Under the pieces are notes generated by a model. The model ran no database searches. It was not told where the DNA came from and saw only the letters and a list, made by a program, of their open reading frames with translations. Below, piece after piece: positions 12,049-18,454 of a stretch of DNA of 19,109 nt (position 1 is its first letter; each line of letters starts with the position of its first letter). Source of the DNA: Methanoregulaceae archaeon (GTDB taxonomy: Archaea > Halobacteriota > Methanomicrobia > Methanomicrobiales > Methanospirillaceae); contig JAJRBP010000278.1 in assembly GCA_028679405.1 (NCBI GenBank), positions 1-19,109 of the forward strand, given 5' to 3'. The position numbers were made by a program, and so were the translations under genes.

Positions 12049-12061
12049 CTTTAAGCTATAC
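12049..12061 (+). promoter_or_regulatory. Probable TATA-box region for the 205-aa gene
   Basis: CTTTAAGCTATAC resembles an archaeal BRE/TATA element. With a start of transcription about 25 bases downstream, the mRNA leader would be about 45 bases. No good Shine-Dalgarno sequence precedes the ATG at 12128. Confidence 0.4.
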
Positions 12062-12127
12062 AAAGAGGGGCCGGTATCCCGGCATCACTATGAATCCCCG
12101 CATCGGTGGCGAATCGAGAGTAGAATT

Positions 12128-12745
12128 ATGGAAATAGTCGGATTCCTGCAGGAAAACACGAGAAAGGGCCAGGGACGGGGCCCCTTCCATCTGAGTGACC
12201 TGATCCAGATGGTTGAAAAGCAACAGGAATCCGGGATTGGTGTGTCGGTCGGAAAGACCACGACGATATATGTCCTCTTCTCCCGGGGGGAACCTGATGG
12301 TGCGGTCGCAGTTGATGAGAAAGGAGCGTTGTTTGGTGATAAAGCAGTACTCCTTCTGAAAGGCGGCGAGTTGTTCGAGTTCTTTACAATTGATCCTGAG
12401 GATATCGACGGTGTAGTACTGGGATGCCGTATCTTCCAGAAAGGACATATCAAGAAGACGATGATGCCGAATATTCCCCGGATCATAAACAGGAACGAGG
12501 GAATGGGCCAGTTTATTATGACGGTGCACAGCAGCGGGGTTCCCCAGTCGGGAATTCATGTATCCCTCCGCAGGCGTGGCCAGATTGTTGGAAGTGATGT
12601 GACCACCGGGGAGGGGAAAGCATACTTCAAGATACTTTTCGGTTCATACTCGTGTGCGATCCTTGACCGGGACCACAAGATAAGGACATTCCAGTTTGAA
12701 TTCAACCGATCCGGCTACGAACTCCGTGTTGATCTGGGAGATTGA
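12128..12745 (+). CDS. Uncharacterised protein: sensor-like N-domain plus beta-sandwich C-domain
   Basis: A 205-aa protein I do not recognise as a named family. Residues about 20-110 have a pattern of an amphipathic helix (LSDLIQMVEKQQESG), then short strands with IYVLFSRGEPDGAVAVDE and a helix GDKAVLLL. This resembles the N-terminal domain of the 196-aa protein at 14556-15146 and the DUF2226/DUF4388-like small domains often found near roadblock genes. Residues about 125-205 are beta-rich with GVPQSGIHVSLRRRGQIVG and a TGEGKAYFKI turn, like carboxypeptidase-regulatory or Ig-like sandwiches. There is no signal peptide or TM segment, so it is probably cytosolic. The ATG at 12128 is the only in-frame start near the TATA element. 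Confidence 0.7.
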   Translation: MEIVGFLQENTRKGQGRGPFHLSDLIQMVEKQQESGIGVSVGKTTTIYVLFSRGEPDGAVAVDEKGALFGDKAVLLLKGGELFEFFTIDPEDIDGVVLGCRIFQKGHIKKTMMPNIPRIINRNEGMGQFIMTVHSSGVPQSGIHVSLRRRGQIVGSDVTTGEGKAYFKILFGSYSCAILDRDHKIRTFQFEFNRSGYELRVDLGD

Positions 12746-12863
12746 CCGGAAAACCAGGATCAGCTGCCTTTTCCGCTCTTATAAAACCAGTCCGACAAAG
12801 AGGGATCGGTAACGAAGACCCATGATCTATATAGTGACAGGATTTTTCAGGAGAAGTGATTCA

Positions 12864-12971
12864 GTGTCAGGAATTTTTATTCCCCTCTATAACGGAATAA
12901 TTGGACCATCGATCCAGGAAACGAAGGGCAGGAAGAGCGAAGGATACCTGTCAGAACGACCTGATGAGTAA
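12864..12971 (+). CDS. Possible 35-aa small protein (weak candidate)
   Basis: A GTG-started frame of 35 codons ends with TAA. AGGAG lies 10 bases upstream and CTATATAG about 30 bases upstream. The product starts with a hydrophobic piece (SGIFIPLYNGIIGP) and ends charged (KGRKSEGYLSERPDE). The promoter and Shine-Dalgarno cannot both be used as spaced, because transcription would start at about 12858, after the AGGAG. I have no homologue in mind. It may be chance. Confidence 0.2.
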   Translation: MSGIFIPLYNGIIGPSIQETKGRKSEGYLSERPDE

Positions 12972-12981
12972 CGGGATATGC

Positions 12982-12987
12982 AAAAAA
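12982..12987 (-). terminator. T6 run after the minus operon
   Basis: On the minus strand TTTTTT starts four bases after the TAA stop of the 69-aa gene. It fits a U-tract terminator for the four-gene operon that begins at 15146. Confidence 0.5.
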
Positions 12988-12991
12988 CTGA

Positions 12992-13201
12992 TTATTTTAT
13001 ATGCATTTCCCGCTTGAACCCCTCGACATTCTTCGTGAGATCCTCAAGCTCATTGTCGGTAATCGAGATGCGGTTCGCCATCCCGTCGCTCTCGTTAAGT
13101 AACTGTCGGATCCTTACATACATCACGTACATGACGAACGCCTGGATGGCGATTACGATCCCGAATATTATGAGAATATACACGACATAATCGGGGGTCA
13201 T
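12992..13201 (-). CDS. Small membrane protein with one TM segment and a cytoplasmic helix
   Basis: A 69-aa protein. Residues about 5-29 form one strong TM segment (YVVYILIIFGIVIAIQAFVM and following). The remaining 40 residues are polar, rich in E, N, D and K with heptad-like hydrophobic spacing, so probably a short coiled coil. Basic residues just after the TM segment (RIRQ) suggest the C-terminal part faces the cytoplasm. I recognise no family. Its ATG overlaps the stop of the MinD gene in an ATGA junction, which implies coupled translation and a possible role as membrane partner of MinD. It is the last gene of the operon. Confidence 0.75.
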   Translation of the reverse strand: MTPDYVVYILIIFGIVIAIQAFVMYVMYVRIRQLLNESDGMANRISITDNELEDLTKNVEGFKREMHIK

Positions 13202-13989
13202 GTCTTGCTCCTGAAGAGAACCCGTGCGAACCGGTCGATGAATCCGTCCTGCGTCACCTCGCCTTTCATCGGTTCCTTAAATGCGACCCCGGCCAGTTCT
13301 GCGGCAATTCGTTTTATCGCAATCGATGAACCCGATTCAGGGAATTTAATGACAACAGGGGTCTTGGAAGCAGCAGCCCTGCGGACATTCGGGTCTTCGG
13401 GTATGGTCCCGATGACCTTTACGCCGAGTACCCGCTCCATCTTCTGACTGATAAGATCCGAACGATCGGGGCCTGCCCGGTTGAGGATCGCCCCGAGGAC
13501 ATGGCCGCCTACCACTTCCGTAAGAATTTTAATTTTCAGGGAATCGACAATCGAGGCAAGCTCAGGGTTAACCACGAGAATAACCTGATCTGCAATCGCG
13601 AGAGGGATCACCCCGTCCCTGCTGATCCCCGCCGGGGCATCGATGAGCAGGAATTCACACCGATCGACGAGGTCCTTCATCACATCACGGAGATTCTCCG
13701 GATCCGCCTGCTGGAATCCCTGGAGAGAGATGCCGCTGGGGATAACCTTGACACCGCCGGGCCCCTCATAAATGGCATCCTTGACATTGGCCTTACCGGC
13801 AAGCACCTCGTGAAGTGTGACGGGAACATCCTCGAGACCTAAAATAAGACCGAGGTTCGCCATCCCGATATCGGCATCCATTATAAAAGTTTCTTTTCCA
13901 AGCAGCGCAAGAGATGTCCCCAGATTCACGGTCAGCGTGGTCTTCCCGGTGCCACCTTTCCCCGATGCCAGCGTATATACCTGAACCAT
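13198..13989 (-). CDS. minD: MinD/ParA-family ATPase
   Basis: A 263-aa P-loop ATPase of the MinD branch. The deviant Walker A motif SGKGGTGKTT is at residues 9-18 with the signature lysine K11, the switch I region DADIGMANLGLILG at 38-51, and the Walker B/switch II motif LLIDAPAGIS at 114-123. Such proteins dimerise with ATP, bind the membrane and position other machines; Haloferax MinD4 positions archaella and chemosensory arrays. The C-terminus DGFIDRFARVLFRSKT looks like an amphipathic membrane-targeting helix. The ATG at 13989 has GGGGT four bases upstream. It lies between the membrane roadblock gene and the 69-aa gene, so a role with them is more likely than cell division. Confidence 0.92.
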   Translation of the reverse strand: MVQVYTLASGKGGTGKTTLTVNLGTSLALLGKETFIMDADIGMANLGLILGLEDVPVTLHEVLAGKANVKDAIYEGPGGVKVIPSGISLQGFQQADPENLRDVMKDLVDRCEFLLIDAPAGISRDGVIPLAIADQVILVVNPELASIVDSLKIKILTEVVGGHVLGAILNRAGPDRSDLISQKMERVLGVKVIGTIPEDPNVRRAAASKTPVVIKFPESGSSIAIKRIAAELAGVAFKEPMKGEVTQDGFIDRFARVLFRSKT

Positions 13990-14026
13990 TTAACCCCGCA
14001 CCATCAGATCCTTCCCATTCTAAGAT

Positions 14027-14545
14027 CTATATCCACAGACTCAATATAATTTTTACATCATCTTCAACATTTGCCCTCCATTCGGGAGAGGGATCCCGAT
14101 CTGGATGAACGATTCCGATGAGAGGGATGCCATAATAGTCGATCGGAAATACCTGCGCAGTGCTGCTGCGCTCAATCCCGGAAGAGGTTATCGTCTTATA
14201 GAGCGCCGCCTCCTCATGTGGATCGGATCGTGTCGAGGCGACTGCAAGTCCGTCGGTTGTTGCGACGGTGATCGATGCGAGTGAATATCGCTCCGCAACT
14301 GACCGTAACGCTACTGTGAAATATGGATCGAGTCCCGATACTGCCGAAGATCCGGGTGCCGCGGATGGGCCGTGGAGCAGGGCATCCCTGGTCTTCTTCC
14401 GGTGCGCGATTTGTGCATTTCTCTTTTTACGGATGTACAGGGCGATCCAGATGAGGAACGCGATTGCGACGAGCCCGATGATGAGTATCAGGGAGAGGTC
14501 AGCCAGATTAAGCCCCCCCTCCGCCAAGACTGGATTTAAAACCAT
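14027..14545 (-). CDS. Membrane-anchored roadblock/LC7-like protein
   Basis: A 172-aa protein. Residues about 17-42 are one TM segment (LSLILIIGLVAIAFLIWIAL), followed by a basic stop-transfer (RKKRN), a short linker rich in A, S, P and G, and a soluble domain from about 75 to the end. That domain has a helix (TVALRSVAERYSL), strands ITVATTDGLAVAS, a helix, and strands PIDYYGIPLIGIVHPD with a final helix, the order expected for roadblock/LC7 folds; similarity is weak and partly judged by pattern. The domain would face the cytoplasm. The ATG at 14545 follows a GGGGGAGG with only a very short gap, and the previous gene ends 10 bases upstream. No class III signal peptide is visible, so it is not a pilin. 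Confidence 0.72.
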   Translation of the reverse strand: MVLNPVLAEGGLNLADLSLILIIGLVAIAFLIWIALYIRKKRNAQIAHRKKTRDALLHGPSAAPGSSAVSGLDPYFTVALRSVAERYSLASITVATTDGLAVASTRSDPHEEAALYKTITSSGIERSSTAQVFPIDYYGIPLIGIVHPDRDPSPEWRANVEDDVKIILSLWI

Positions 14546-14555
14546 TCCTCCCCCG

Positions 14556-15146
14556 TCATTTCATGAGCAGATAGTCAAGATGCAGCTGCCTGATAGTGTT
14601 CCTGCAGTTGTCCCTGATCTTTTCAGTCATGCTCTCCAGGTCTATTGAATCGAGGGCATCAAGGTCGGAAACGGCAGTTCCTGGCATCCCGTCCTCTGCC
14701 GGACCTGGCTGGACATCCTGGGCAGGTTTCTGGCCCCGCATTTCTCCTGCGGTTTTGTGACTCCCGGGTGGTTGCCCGATTGGCCGTTCCTCCTCCGGGT
14801 GCGGCTTTCTTTCGCGGGTATGTTTCTTCCCACCCGCGGGTTCAGTTACCCGCGCATTCTGGTTGAATTCGGTTGCCAGCTTGAGTTGTGCCGGACTCAG
14901 CAGAGAGAGTGCGGCGTCGATCTCCCTGTCACTATGTGCCAGAATCTCCTCTACAGCCGTGTTTCCTGATTTGTGCCCGAGTGTTGCAAGCACAACTCTT
15001 CCGTCCTTAGTGACAACCGAGCCGGCGTGTCCTTCAAGGGTAAAAGTGCAGGACCCGGAAAAAGCGGTTTTCCCAAGGTTCTCCAAGAGTTCCGACATCC
15101 TGATATTTTTCATTACTGAATGGAATGTCCCTCTTGGGAGTTGCAT
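14556..15146 (-). CDS. Sensor-like N-domain protein with disordered linker (DUF2226/DUF4388-like)
   Basis: A 196-aa soluble protein. Residues about 17-95 form a small alpha/beta domain: MSELLENLGKTAFSGSCTF, then GSVVTKDGRVVLATLG and helices up to LKLATEFN. This pattern resembles the DUF4388/DUF2226-like domains that accompany roadblock and signalling genes. Residues about 100-160 are rich in P, G, K, E and Q and probably disordered. The C-terminus (about 162-196) is helical, ending in DNCRNTIRQLHLDYLLMK, possibly a partner-binding helix. ATG at 15146 is preferred because TTATAAAA lies 25 bases upstream and fits leaderless transcription; internal ATGs at 15113 and 15098 are alternatives. First gene of the four-gene minus operon. 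Confidence 0.72.
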   Translation of the reverse strand: MQLPRGTFHSVMKNIRMSELLENLGKTAFSGSCTFTLEGHAGSVVTKDGRVVLATLGHKSGNTAVEEILAHSDREIDAALSLLSPAQLKLATEFNQNARVTEPAGGKKHTRERKPHPEEERPIGQPPGSHKTAGEMRGQKPAQDVQPGPAEDGMPGTAVSDLDALDSIDLESMTEKIRDNCRNTIRQLHLDYLLMK

Positions 15147-15166
15147 AGGTAGAGGTACTTGTTCAT

Positions 15167-15174
15167 TTTATAAG
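15167..15174 (-). promoter_or_regulatory. TATA box of the minus operon
   Basis: TTATAAAA on the minus strand is centred about 25 bases before the ATG at 15146. The distance implies transcription starts at or next to the start codon, so the mRNA is probably leaderless; no Shine-Dalgarno sequence is present. Confidence 0.65.
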
Positions 15175-15236
15175 TCTTTTGCCCCGTAACAGGGCTGATT
15201 CCAGCGGGATATGGATTTAAAATCCCCATGCCGGAG

Positions 15237-15283
15237 ACCTGCATAATTTTTCCGGCTGGAACGTTCCAACACAGGATGCAGGT
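15237..15283. repeat. Nested inverted repeats: possible operator
   Basis: ACCTGCAT (15237-15244) and ATGCAGGT (15276-15283) are exact inverted copies. Between them lies TGGAACGTTCCA (15257-15268), a perfect 12-base palindrome. The two symmetries have nearly the same centre (15260 and 15262.5). The layout suits a dimeric regulator or two stacked sites. Confidence 0.55.
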
Positions 15284-15327
15284 GTCATCCGGGCAATAAA
15301 ATTTTTATTCTCATCAGGAAAGATAGT

Positions 15328-15337
15328 TTTATATATT
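15328..15337 (+). promoter_or_regulatory. TATA box of the first soluble roadblock gene
   Basis: TTTATATATT is a near-perfect methanogen TATA box, centred about 28 bases before the ATG at 15361. This predicts a start of transcription within a few bases of the ATG. GAGGGT just before the ATG looks like a Shine-Dalgarno site but would then not be transcribed, unless the A/T-rich element near 15296-15309 is used instead. Confidence 0.6.
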
Positions 15338-15360
15338 GATATTTTTGGGAGAGGGTCAAG

Positions 15361-15708
15361 ATGCTCAAACAGGTGCTCGGTGAATTTCTGAAGATTGAAG
15401 GGGTGAATGCAGCGGTTGTTGTCGGGAGGGATGGTTTTGTTATCGAGAGTGCAGTGTCCGGTAAAGTCGATATCGATGCGCTCGGTGCGATGGCATCCAC
15501 TGGGATGGGGACTGCAGAAGCAATGGGGAAGGAGCTCCAGAAAGGAGAGCTCCAGCAGATGCTTGTCGAGCTGGAGAAAGGCCCCATTATCCTCTCGCCG
15601 CTCTCAGCCGATGAGTTGATCGCAATTGTCGCCGATACAACCGCGAATACAGGAAGAATCCGATACGACCTGAAAAAGAATAAAGAACGGTTGATTGCTG
15701 CTCTTTAA
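15361..15708 (+). CDS. Roadblock/LC7 domain protein
   Basis: A 115-aa protein made of one roadblock/LC7 domain, the fold of bacterial MglB and of dynein light chain LC7. Recognisable segments are the N-terminal helix MLKQVLGEFLKIEGV, strands AAVVVGRDGFVIESA, the long helix IDALGAMASTGMGTAEAMGKEL, strands MLVELEKGPIILSPL and LIAIVADTTANTGRIR, and a last helix with KKNKERL. MglB-type proteins act as GTPase-activating partners or polarity scaffolds of Ras-like GTPases, but no such GTPase is in the window. It is transcribed divergently from the minus operon and precedes a second roadblock gene by 79 bases. Confidence 0.92.
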   Translation: MLKQVLGEFLKIEGVNAAVVVGRDGFVIESAVSGKVDIDALGAMASTGMGTAEAMGKELQKGELQQMLVELEKGPIILSPLSADELIAIVADTTANTGRIRYDLKKNKERLIAAL

Positions 15709-15772
15709 TTCATATGCACCAAGAAAACAGTGTACAAATAAGTGGACAACTACAATTCAGCACTGACGGGAG

Positions 15773-15780
15773 AAGGAGGG
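15773..15780 (+). promoter_or_regulatory. Shine-Dalgarno site that decides a GTG start
   Basis: AAGGAGGG lies seven bases before the GTG at 15788 and supports this start for the second roadblock gene. Confidence 0.7.
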
Positions 15781-15787
15781 AATAAAA

Positions 15788-16159
15788 GTGGGAGATGAGC
15801 AACCGCCACGGGTGGGGATGGGACCGGATGCGCTCGATATCCGGACACTTGAAAAGATCCTGGATCTTCCCGGGGTGATCGCGGTATCCGCCTTTTTCGA
15901 AGGTTTTGCAGTACAATCGCTTGGCACTGCTGATTTTGACATGGTGGCGGCGATGGCTGAGGATCTCCTCAGGGCAGGGATGAAAACAGCTTCGAATATG
16001 AAGATTGGCCTGTTCAATCAGATTATTCTTGAAACCAGCGCAGGAAAATTTATTATCGCACCTTATGGTGATCTATTCCTGTGTATCTACACAGGTGTCG
16101 ATGCGAACCTTGGATTGATCAGGGTGTCGCTCAAGAGTATCCAGAATGCATTACATTAA
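15788..16159 (+). CDS. Second roadblock/LC7-like protein
   Basis: A 123-aa protein with the order of elements of a roadblock domain: helix RTLEKILDLPGV, strands IAVSAFFEGFAVQSLG, long helix DMVAAMAEDLLRAGMKTASNM, strands NQIILETSAGKFIIAPYGD and FLCIYTGVDANLGLIR, last helix SLKSIQNAL. An N-terminal tail of about 15 residues precedes it. It differs much from the roadblock protein before it, so the pair may form a heterodimer. The GTG start has a strong Shine-Dalgarno sequence. It follows the first roadblock gene by 79 bases with no clear promoter between, so both are probably on one mRNA. Confidence 0.85.
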   Translation: MGDEQPPRVGMGPDALDIRTLEKILDLPGVIAVSAFFEGFAVQSLGTADFDMVAAMAEDLLRAGMKTASNMKIGLFNQIILETSAGKFIIAPYGDLFLCIYTGVDANLGLIRVSLKSIQNALH

Positions 16160-16191
16160 TGCAAACCATCAAATGAGATAATCGTCCTCAG

Positions 16192-16199
16192 TATATAAG
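16192..16199 (+). promoter_or_regulatory. TATA box of the secretion ATPase gene
   Basis: TATATAAG is centred 30 bases before the ATG at 16226. The expected start of transcription falls about four bases before the ATG, giving an almost leaderless mRNA, in line with the lack of a Shine-Dalgarno sequence. Confidence 0.65.
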
Positions 16200-16225
16200 C
16201 GGGACGCACAAGGGCAGATGTCCGA

Positions 16226-18454
16226 ATGGGTAACACTACAAAGAACGAAAAGAAGGAACCGGGGTTCTTCAAGAGGCTGATCAAGAGTGGGAAAGAGGCG
16301 GATCCACCGCCGATCAAGCGAAAACCACTTCCTGATATCGATCAGGAGATCGAGAACCTCGCCGATCTCATCGGGAGGACGAATGATGAAGGGAACAAAG
16401 AGGGCGTGGTCTCCGATCTTGTACTGAAAGAGAGTCCTCCCGGGTCGGTACCTGCCGGGCCTGAAACCAGGATCCTGTCCCCGGAGACGACCAAAACTGT
16501 CCAGGTAAGTAAGGAGAATCAGGATGAACCTGCAGGGACCAAAAGTGTCCTCATGCCCGGCATCGGCCCCAAGGAGATCGTCGTCGCAAGAAAGATACCG
16601 AAGGCACAGTGGTCTGAGAGCGGCCCCGAACCGGACGAGCATATTGTCAATGTAGACCAGGTCAAGGATCTCTCCGGTCTCATCCTCCCCAAGGGGGCGA
16701 CGTTCCAGGTCGATGAGGTCAAACTCCATAAGCCGAGTGCGAACCTTGCCTCTTCTGCGGTCATTCCTGCAGAGATGGATGAGATCTGGAAGAAAGGCCT
16801 TCCGACTGGTGGTGTCAAGGACATCAATCTCGATACCGAAGAGGCAGGAACTGCTGGAAAGGAGGGAGTCTTCAAGAAATTCAGCCTGTCCAAGATCATT
16901 CACCACAAGGCTGAAGAGTATGATCCAAGAATTCACGGTCCTCTTGTCGACCTCACATTCCGCCCGCGACCCGGGGTTGAAGAGCTTGAAGTCTACCCGG
17001 TGAATGAACCCTTTGCATACGTCCGGATCACCTATGATCATAACTCACATGAATCCACCTACGAGGTTCTCGAACCCGTTCTCTCACCAGCCGAGCTTGA
17101 TCTCCTTTCAGAACTCAAAGAACGCATTTTCGAGAGGCTCGATATAAATTCGAGAGATATTGTACCCGAATTTGCAAAGACGACTCTCCGACAGGTAACC
17201 GACGAGATTATTGCGGACTACGGACTCACGCTCACTCCGGTCCAGCACCAGAAGATTCTTTATAACATGTACAAGGAATTCCTGGGCCAGGGACTTATAG
17301 ACCCCGTGATGCATGACAAATACATCGAGGATATCTCATGCGACGGAGTCAATTGTATCATTTTCGTGTATCATTCCCGGTTTGAGTCGATGAAGACGAA
17401 CATCATGTTCACCGAGGCGCAGGACCTCGATTCCTATGTCACGAAACTCGCCCAGAGGGCCGGGAAGTACATCTCTATCGCAGAGCCGATGCTCGACGCG
17501 ACCATGAGCGACGGGTCTCGTATCCAGATGACACTGGGCCAGGAGGTGACTGCGCACGGATCGACATTTACGGTCAGGAAATTCAGGGAGGAGCCCATCA
17601 CCCCGACCGACCTGATCGACTGGGGGACGTTCTCACCGCTCTCGATCGCCTTCCTCTGGCTTGCGATCGAGGCAGGGAAATCGTGCATTTTTGCCGGAGG
17701 GACTGCTTCGGGGAAGACGACCTCGTTGAACGCAGTCTCGCTGTTCATTCCGCCTCTCGCAAAGATCGTCACCCTTGAGGATACAAGGGAACTTAAACTC
17801 CCGCATTCGAACTGGATCCCCAGTGTGACCCGTGCCTCTTTCGACACGGAGGGGAAGGGGGAGATCGATATGTACGAGCTCCTCAAGGCTGCCCTGCGGC
17901 AGAGGCCGGAGTACATCCTTGTTGGTGAAGTGAGGGGCCGGGAGGCTCTCACGCTCTTCCAGGCGATGAGCACCGGGCACGTCACCTATTCGACCATCCA
18001 TGCAGACTCGGTTGCCAGCATGGTGCACAGGCTTGAAAACCCTCCACTGGATGTCCCGAGGAACATGCTCTCAGCACTGGACCTCGTCTCAGTTCAGGTG
18101 CAGGTCCGGGTCGGAGGGCAGCGTATCAGGAGAAACAAGCAGATAATCGAGATCCTGGACATAGACCCCCGCACGAACGAACTCATTACCAATGAAGTGT
18201 TCCGGTGGCGCCAGGTCTCTGATGAGATAAGTTACTCCGGCAAGTCATTCATCCTGGAAGAGATCATGGAAGCCCGCGGGTGGAACGAGGACCGGGTCAG
18301 GGAAGAGTTGAAAAGACGCCAGGAGGTCCTTGAATGGATGCGTCTGAAAAAGATCAGGCATTTCCGTGATGTCTCAAAGATCCTTGTATCGTATTTCAGG
18401 GACCCGGAGGCTGTGATCACGAAGGTAAGGACAGAACTTTATGAACAGTTATGA
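16226..18454 (+). CDS. Type II/IV secretion (archaeal pilus) ATPase
   Basis: A 742-aa hexameric motor ATPase of the GspE/VirB11/FlaI family that powers assembly of type IV pilus-like structures. The core holds Walker A GGTASGKTTS (491-500), the Asp box TLEDTREL (516-523), Walker B ILVGEVRGRE (564-573) and the His box TGHVTYSTIHADS (583-595); all key residues are present. Residues about 235-460 form the N-terminal domain of archaeal members. The first 230 residues are an extra, mostly polar extension rich in P, K, E and G, with two short basic amphipathic stretches (FFKRLIKSG at 14-22 and FKKFSLSKII at 216-225). Many relatives lack so long an extension. ATG 16226 fits the TATA box. It overlaps the platform gene by 14 bases. 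Confidence 0.94.
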   Translation: MGNTTKNEKKEPGFFKRLIKSGKEADPPPIKRKPLPDIDQEIENLADLIGRTNDEGNKEGVVSDLVLKESPPGSVPAGPETRILSPETTKTVQVSKENQDEPAGTKSVLMPGIGPKEIVVARKIPKAQWSESGPEPDEHIVNVDQVKDLSGLILPKGATFQVDEVKLHKPSANLASSAVIPAEMDEIWKKGLPTGGVKDINLDTEEAGTAGKEGVFKKFSLSKIIHHKAEEYDPRIHGPLVDLTFRPRPGVEELEVYPVNEPFAYVRITYDHNSHESTYEVLEPVLSPAELDLLSELKERIFERLDINSRDIVPEFAKTTLRQVTDEIIADYGLTLTPVQHQKILYNMYKEFLGQGLIDPVMHDKYIEDISCDGVNCIIFVYHSRFESMKTNIMFTEAQDLDSYVTKLAQRAGKYISIAEPMLDATMSDGSRIQMTLGQEVTAHGSTFTVRKFREEPITPTDLIDWGTFSPLSIAFLWLAIEAGKSCIFAGGTASGKTTSLNAVSLFIPPLAKIVTLEDTRELKLPHSNWIPSVTRASFDTEGKGEIDMYELLKAALRQRPEYILVGEVRGREALTLFQAMSTGHVTYSTIHADSVASMVHRLENPPLDVPRNMLSALDLVSVQVQVRVGGQRIRRNKQIIEILDIDPRTNELITNEVFRWRQVSDEISYSGKSFILEEIMEARGWNEDRVREELKRRQEVLEWMRLKKIRHFRDVSKILVSYFRDPEAVITKVRTELYEQL

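Larger units (their letters stand above)
12746..12991. other. Intergenic stretch with possible promoter and a tiny reading frame
   Basis: This 246-base stretch lies between two convergent gene ends. On the plus strand it holds TATA-like elements TTATAAAA (about 12779-12786) and CTATATAG (12827-12834), and a short open frame described separately. On the minus strand TTTTTT close to the end of the 69-aa gene may terminate the minus operon. No clear RNA gene was recognised. Confidence 0.5.
15147..15360. other. Divergent regulatory region of the roadblock/MinD/pilus cluster
   Basis: A 214-base region between the leftward sensor-like gene and the rightward roadblock gene. It holds a TATA box for each direction, a perfect 12-base palindrome, an inverted repeat around it and further short palindromic pieces (GGATTT-A-AAATCC at 15213-15225). 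It is the probable control point of the whole cluster. Confidence 0.6.

Noticed and set aside
12056..12559. 167-codon minus-strand frame opposite the 205-aa gene
   Set aside because: Low-quality product without a plausible start; the plus-strand frame has a promoter-like element and domain-like pattern.
14027..14545. Pilin-like class III signal peptide in the 172-aa membrane protein
   Set aside because: No basic residue plus glycine cleavage site precedes the hydrophobic stretch; the basic cluster follows it, as in an anchored cytoplasmic protein.
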